NCBI GenBank assembly: GCA_964346275.1
Contig: CAYFUR010000104.1
Coordinates: forward strand, 1-13,335
DNA from: CAYFUR01 sp964346275
GTDB lineage: Bacteria > Sumerlaeota > Sumerlaeia > SLMS01
Length of the DNA: 13,335 bases
Reading direction: 5' to 3'
The notes beneath the pieces were generated by a model, which was not told the DNA's origin, made no database searches, and worked only from the letters and a program-made list of their open reading frames with translations. Position numbers and translations under genes: made by a program. Below, in pieces: positions 13,261 through 13,335 of the stretch (positions are counted from its first letter, which is position 1; every line of letters begins with the position of its first letter).

Positions 13261-13335
13261 TTACACGCTTTCAATCCAGTCGCGGATTTCGTCGCGCACG
13301 CGGCGGTAGTGGTTCAATGCCTCCTCATCCGTTTT
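13261..13335 (-). CDS. C-terminal end of a probable arsenate reductase (low-molecular-weight phosphatase type)
   Basis: Only the last 24 codons and the TAA (13261-13263) are in the window; the gene enters from the right edge. The peptide contains EEALNHYRRVRDEIRDWIES. The pattern F/Y-R-R-V-R-D-E-I followed by a short amphipathic tail is typical of the C-terminus of thioredoxin-coupled ArsC proteins of the LMW-PTP fold, which reduce arsenate to arsenite. The catalytic Cys region is outside the window. An ACR3 remnant two genes downstream on the same strand supports the call. With so little sequence, another protein with a similar tail cannot be excluded. Confidence 0.55.
   Translation of the reverse strand, partial: KTDEEALNHYRRVRDEIRDWIESV

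Noticed and set aside
12731..13273. 12-bp repeat TACACGCTTTCA at 12731-12742 and 13262-13273
   Set aside because: Both copies encode the last residues (ESV) of neighbouring genes. A few exact 12-mer pairs are expected by chance in 13 kb, and no other mobile-element sign is present.

Overview
The window is GC-rich bacterial chromosomal DNA with dense protein-coding genes and no RNA genes, CRISPR arrays or insertion sequences that I can see. Gene style suggests a Gram-negative-type bacterium: a fused 2-oxoacid dehydrogenase E1, an arabinose-5-phosphate isomerase of the KdsD/GutQ type, an unusually long zinc-type alcohol dehydrogenase, and an ACR3 arsenite transporter remnant. The overall flavour resembles the Planctomycetota/Verrucomicrobiota/Hydrogenedentota-like groups, but this is an impression from protein style and has not been tested.

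Layout. Positions 3-134 hold the C-terminal end of an unrecognised plus-strand gene. A strong intrinsic terminator for the minus strand follows at about 146-187. On the minus strand come a fused E1 alpha/beta 2-oxoacid dehydrogenase (226-2703) and a DeoR-family repressor (2780-3577). On the plus strand, divergent from the repressor, run the E2 acyltransferase (3758-5359), the E3 dihydrolipoyl dehydrogenase (5383-6810) and a 561-residue medium-chain dehydrogenase (6880-8565), ending at an intrinsic terminator near 8596-8628. Next come a KdsD/GutQ-type sugar-phosphate isomerase (8657-9619), a short-chain dehydrogenase (9660-10394) and a mannitol-1-phosphate-dehydrogenase-like enzyme (10658-11941). 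The right end carries minus-strand arsenic-resistance debris: the last 24 codons of a probable arsenate reductase (13261-13335), a DUF2062 membrane protein (12730-13260), two tiny overlapping ORFs, and an ACR3 gene with a large in-frame internal deletion (11972-12457).

How the genes may work together. E1, E2 and E3 supply a complete 2-oxoacid dehydrogenase complex (2-oxoacid + CoA + NAD+ to acyl-CoA + CO2 + NADH). Three polyol- or sugar-type dehydrogenases from three different superfamilies (MDR, SDR, long-chain MtlD-like), a GutQ-like isomerase and a DeoR repressor sit beside it. This set recalls the E. coli glucitol (srl/gut) operon in its mix of SDR, GutQ and DeoR-type regulator. My inference is a catabolic locus for a sugar alcohol or related carbohydrate, with its own dedicated oxoacid dehydrogenase. 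The substrate cannot be read from the sequence. A perfect 8-4-8 inverted repeat (3666-3685) lies between the divergent repressor and E2 genes and is the best operator candidate.

The most notable points are: an E2 whose first lipoyl domain has Gln in place of the lipoylated Lys, followed by a near-perfect internal ribosome-binding site that would give a second, single-lipoyl E2; an MDR enzyme with what looks like two successive Rossmann regions; and the ACR3 gene that lost about half of its membrane domain without losing its frame.
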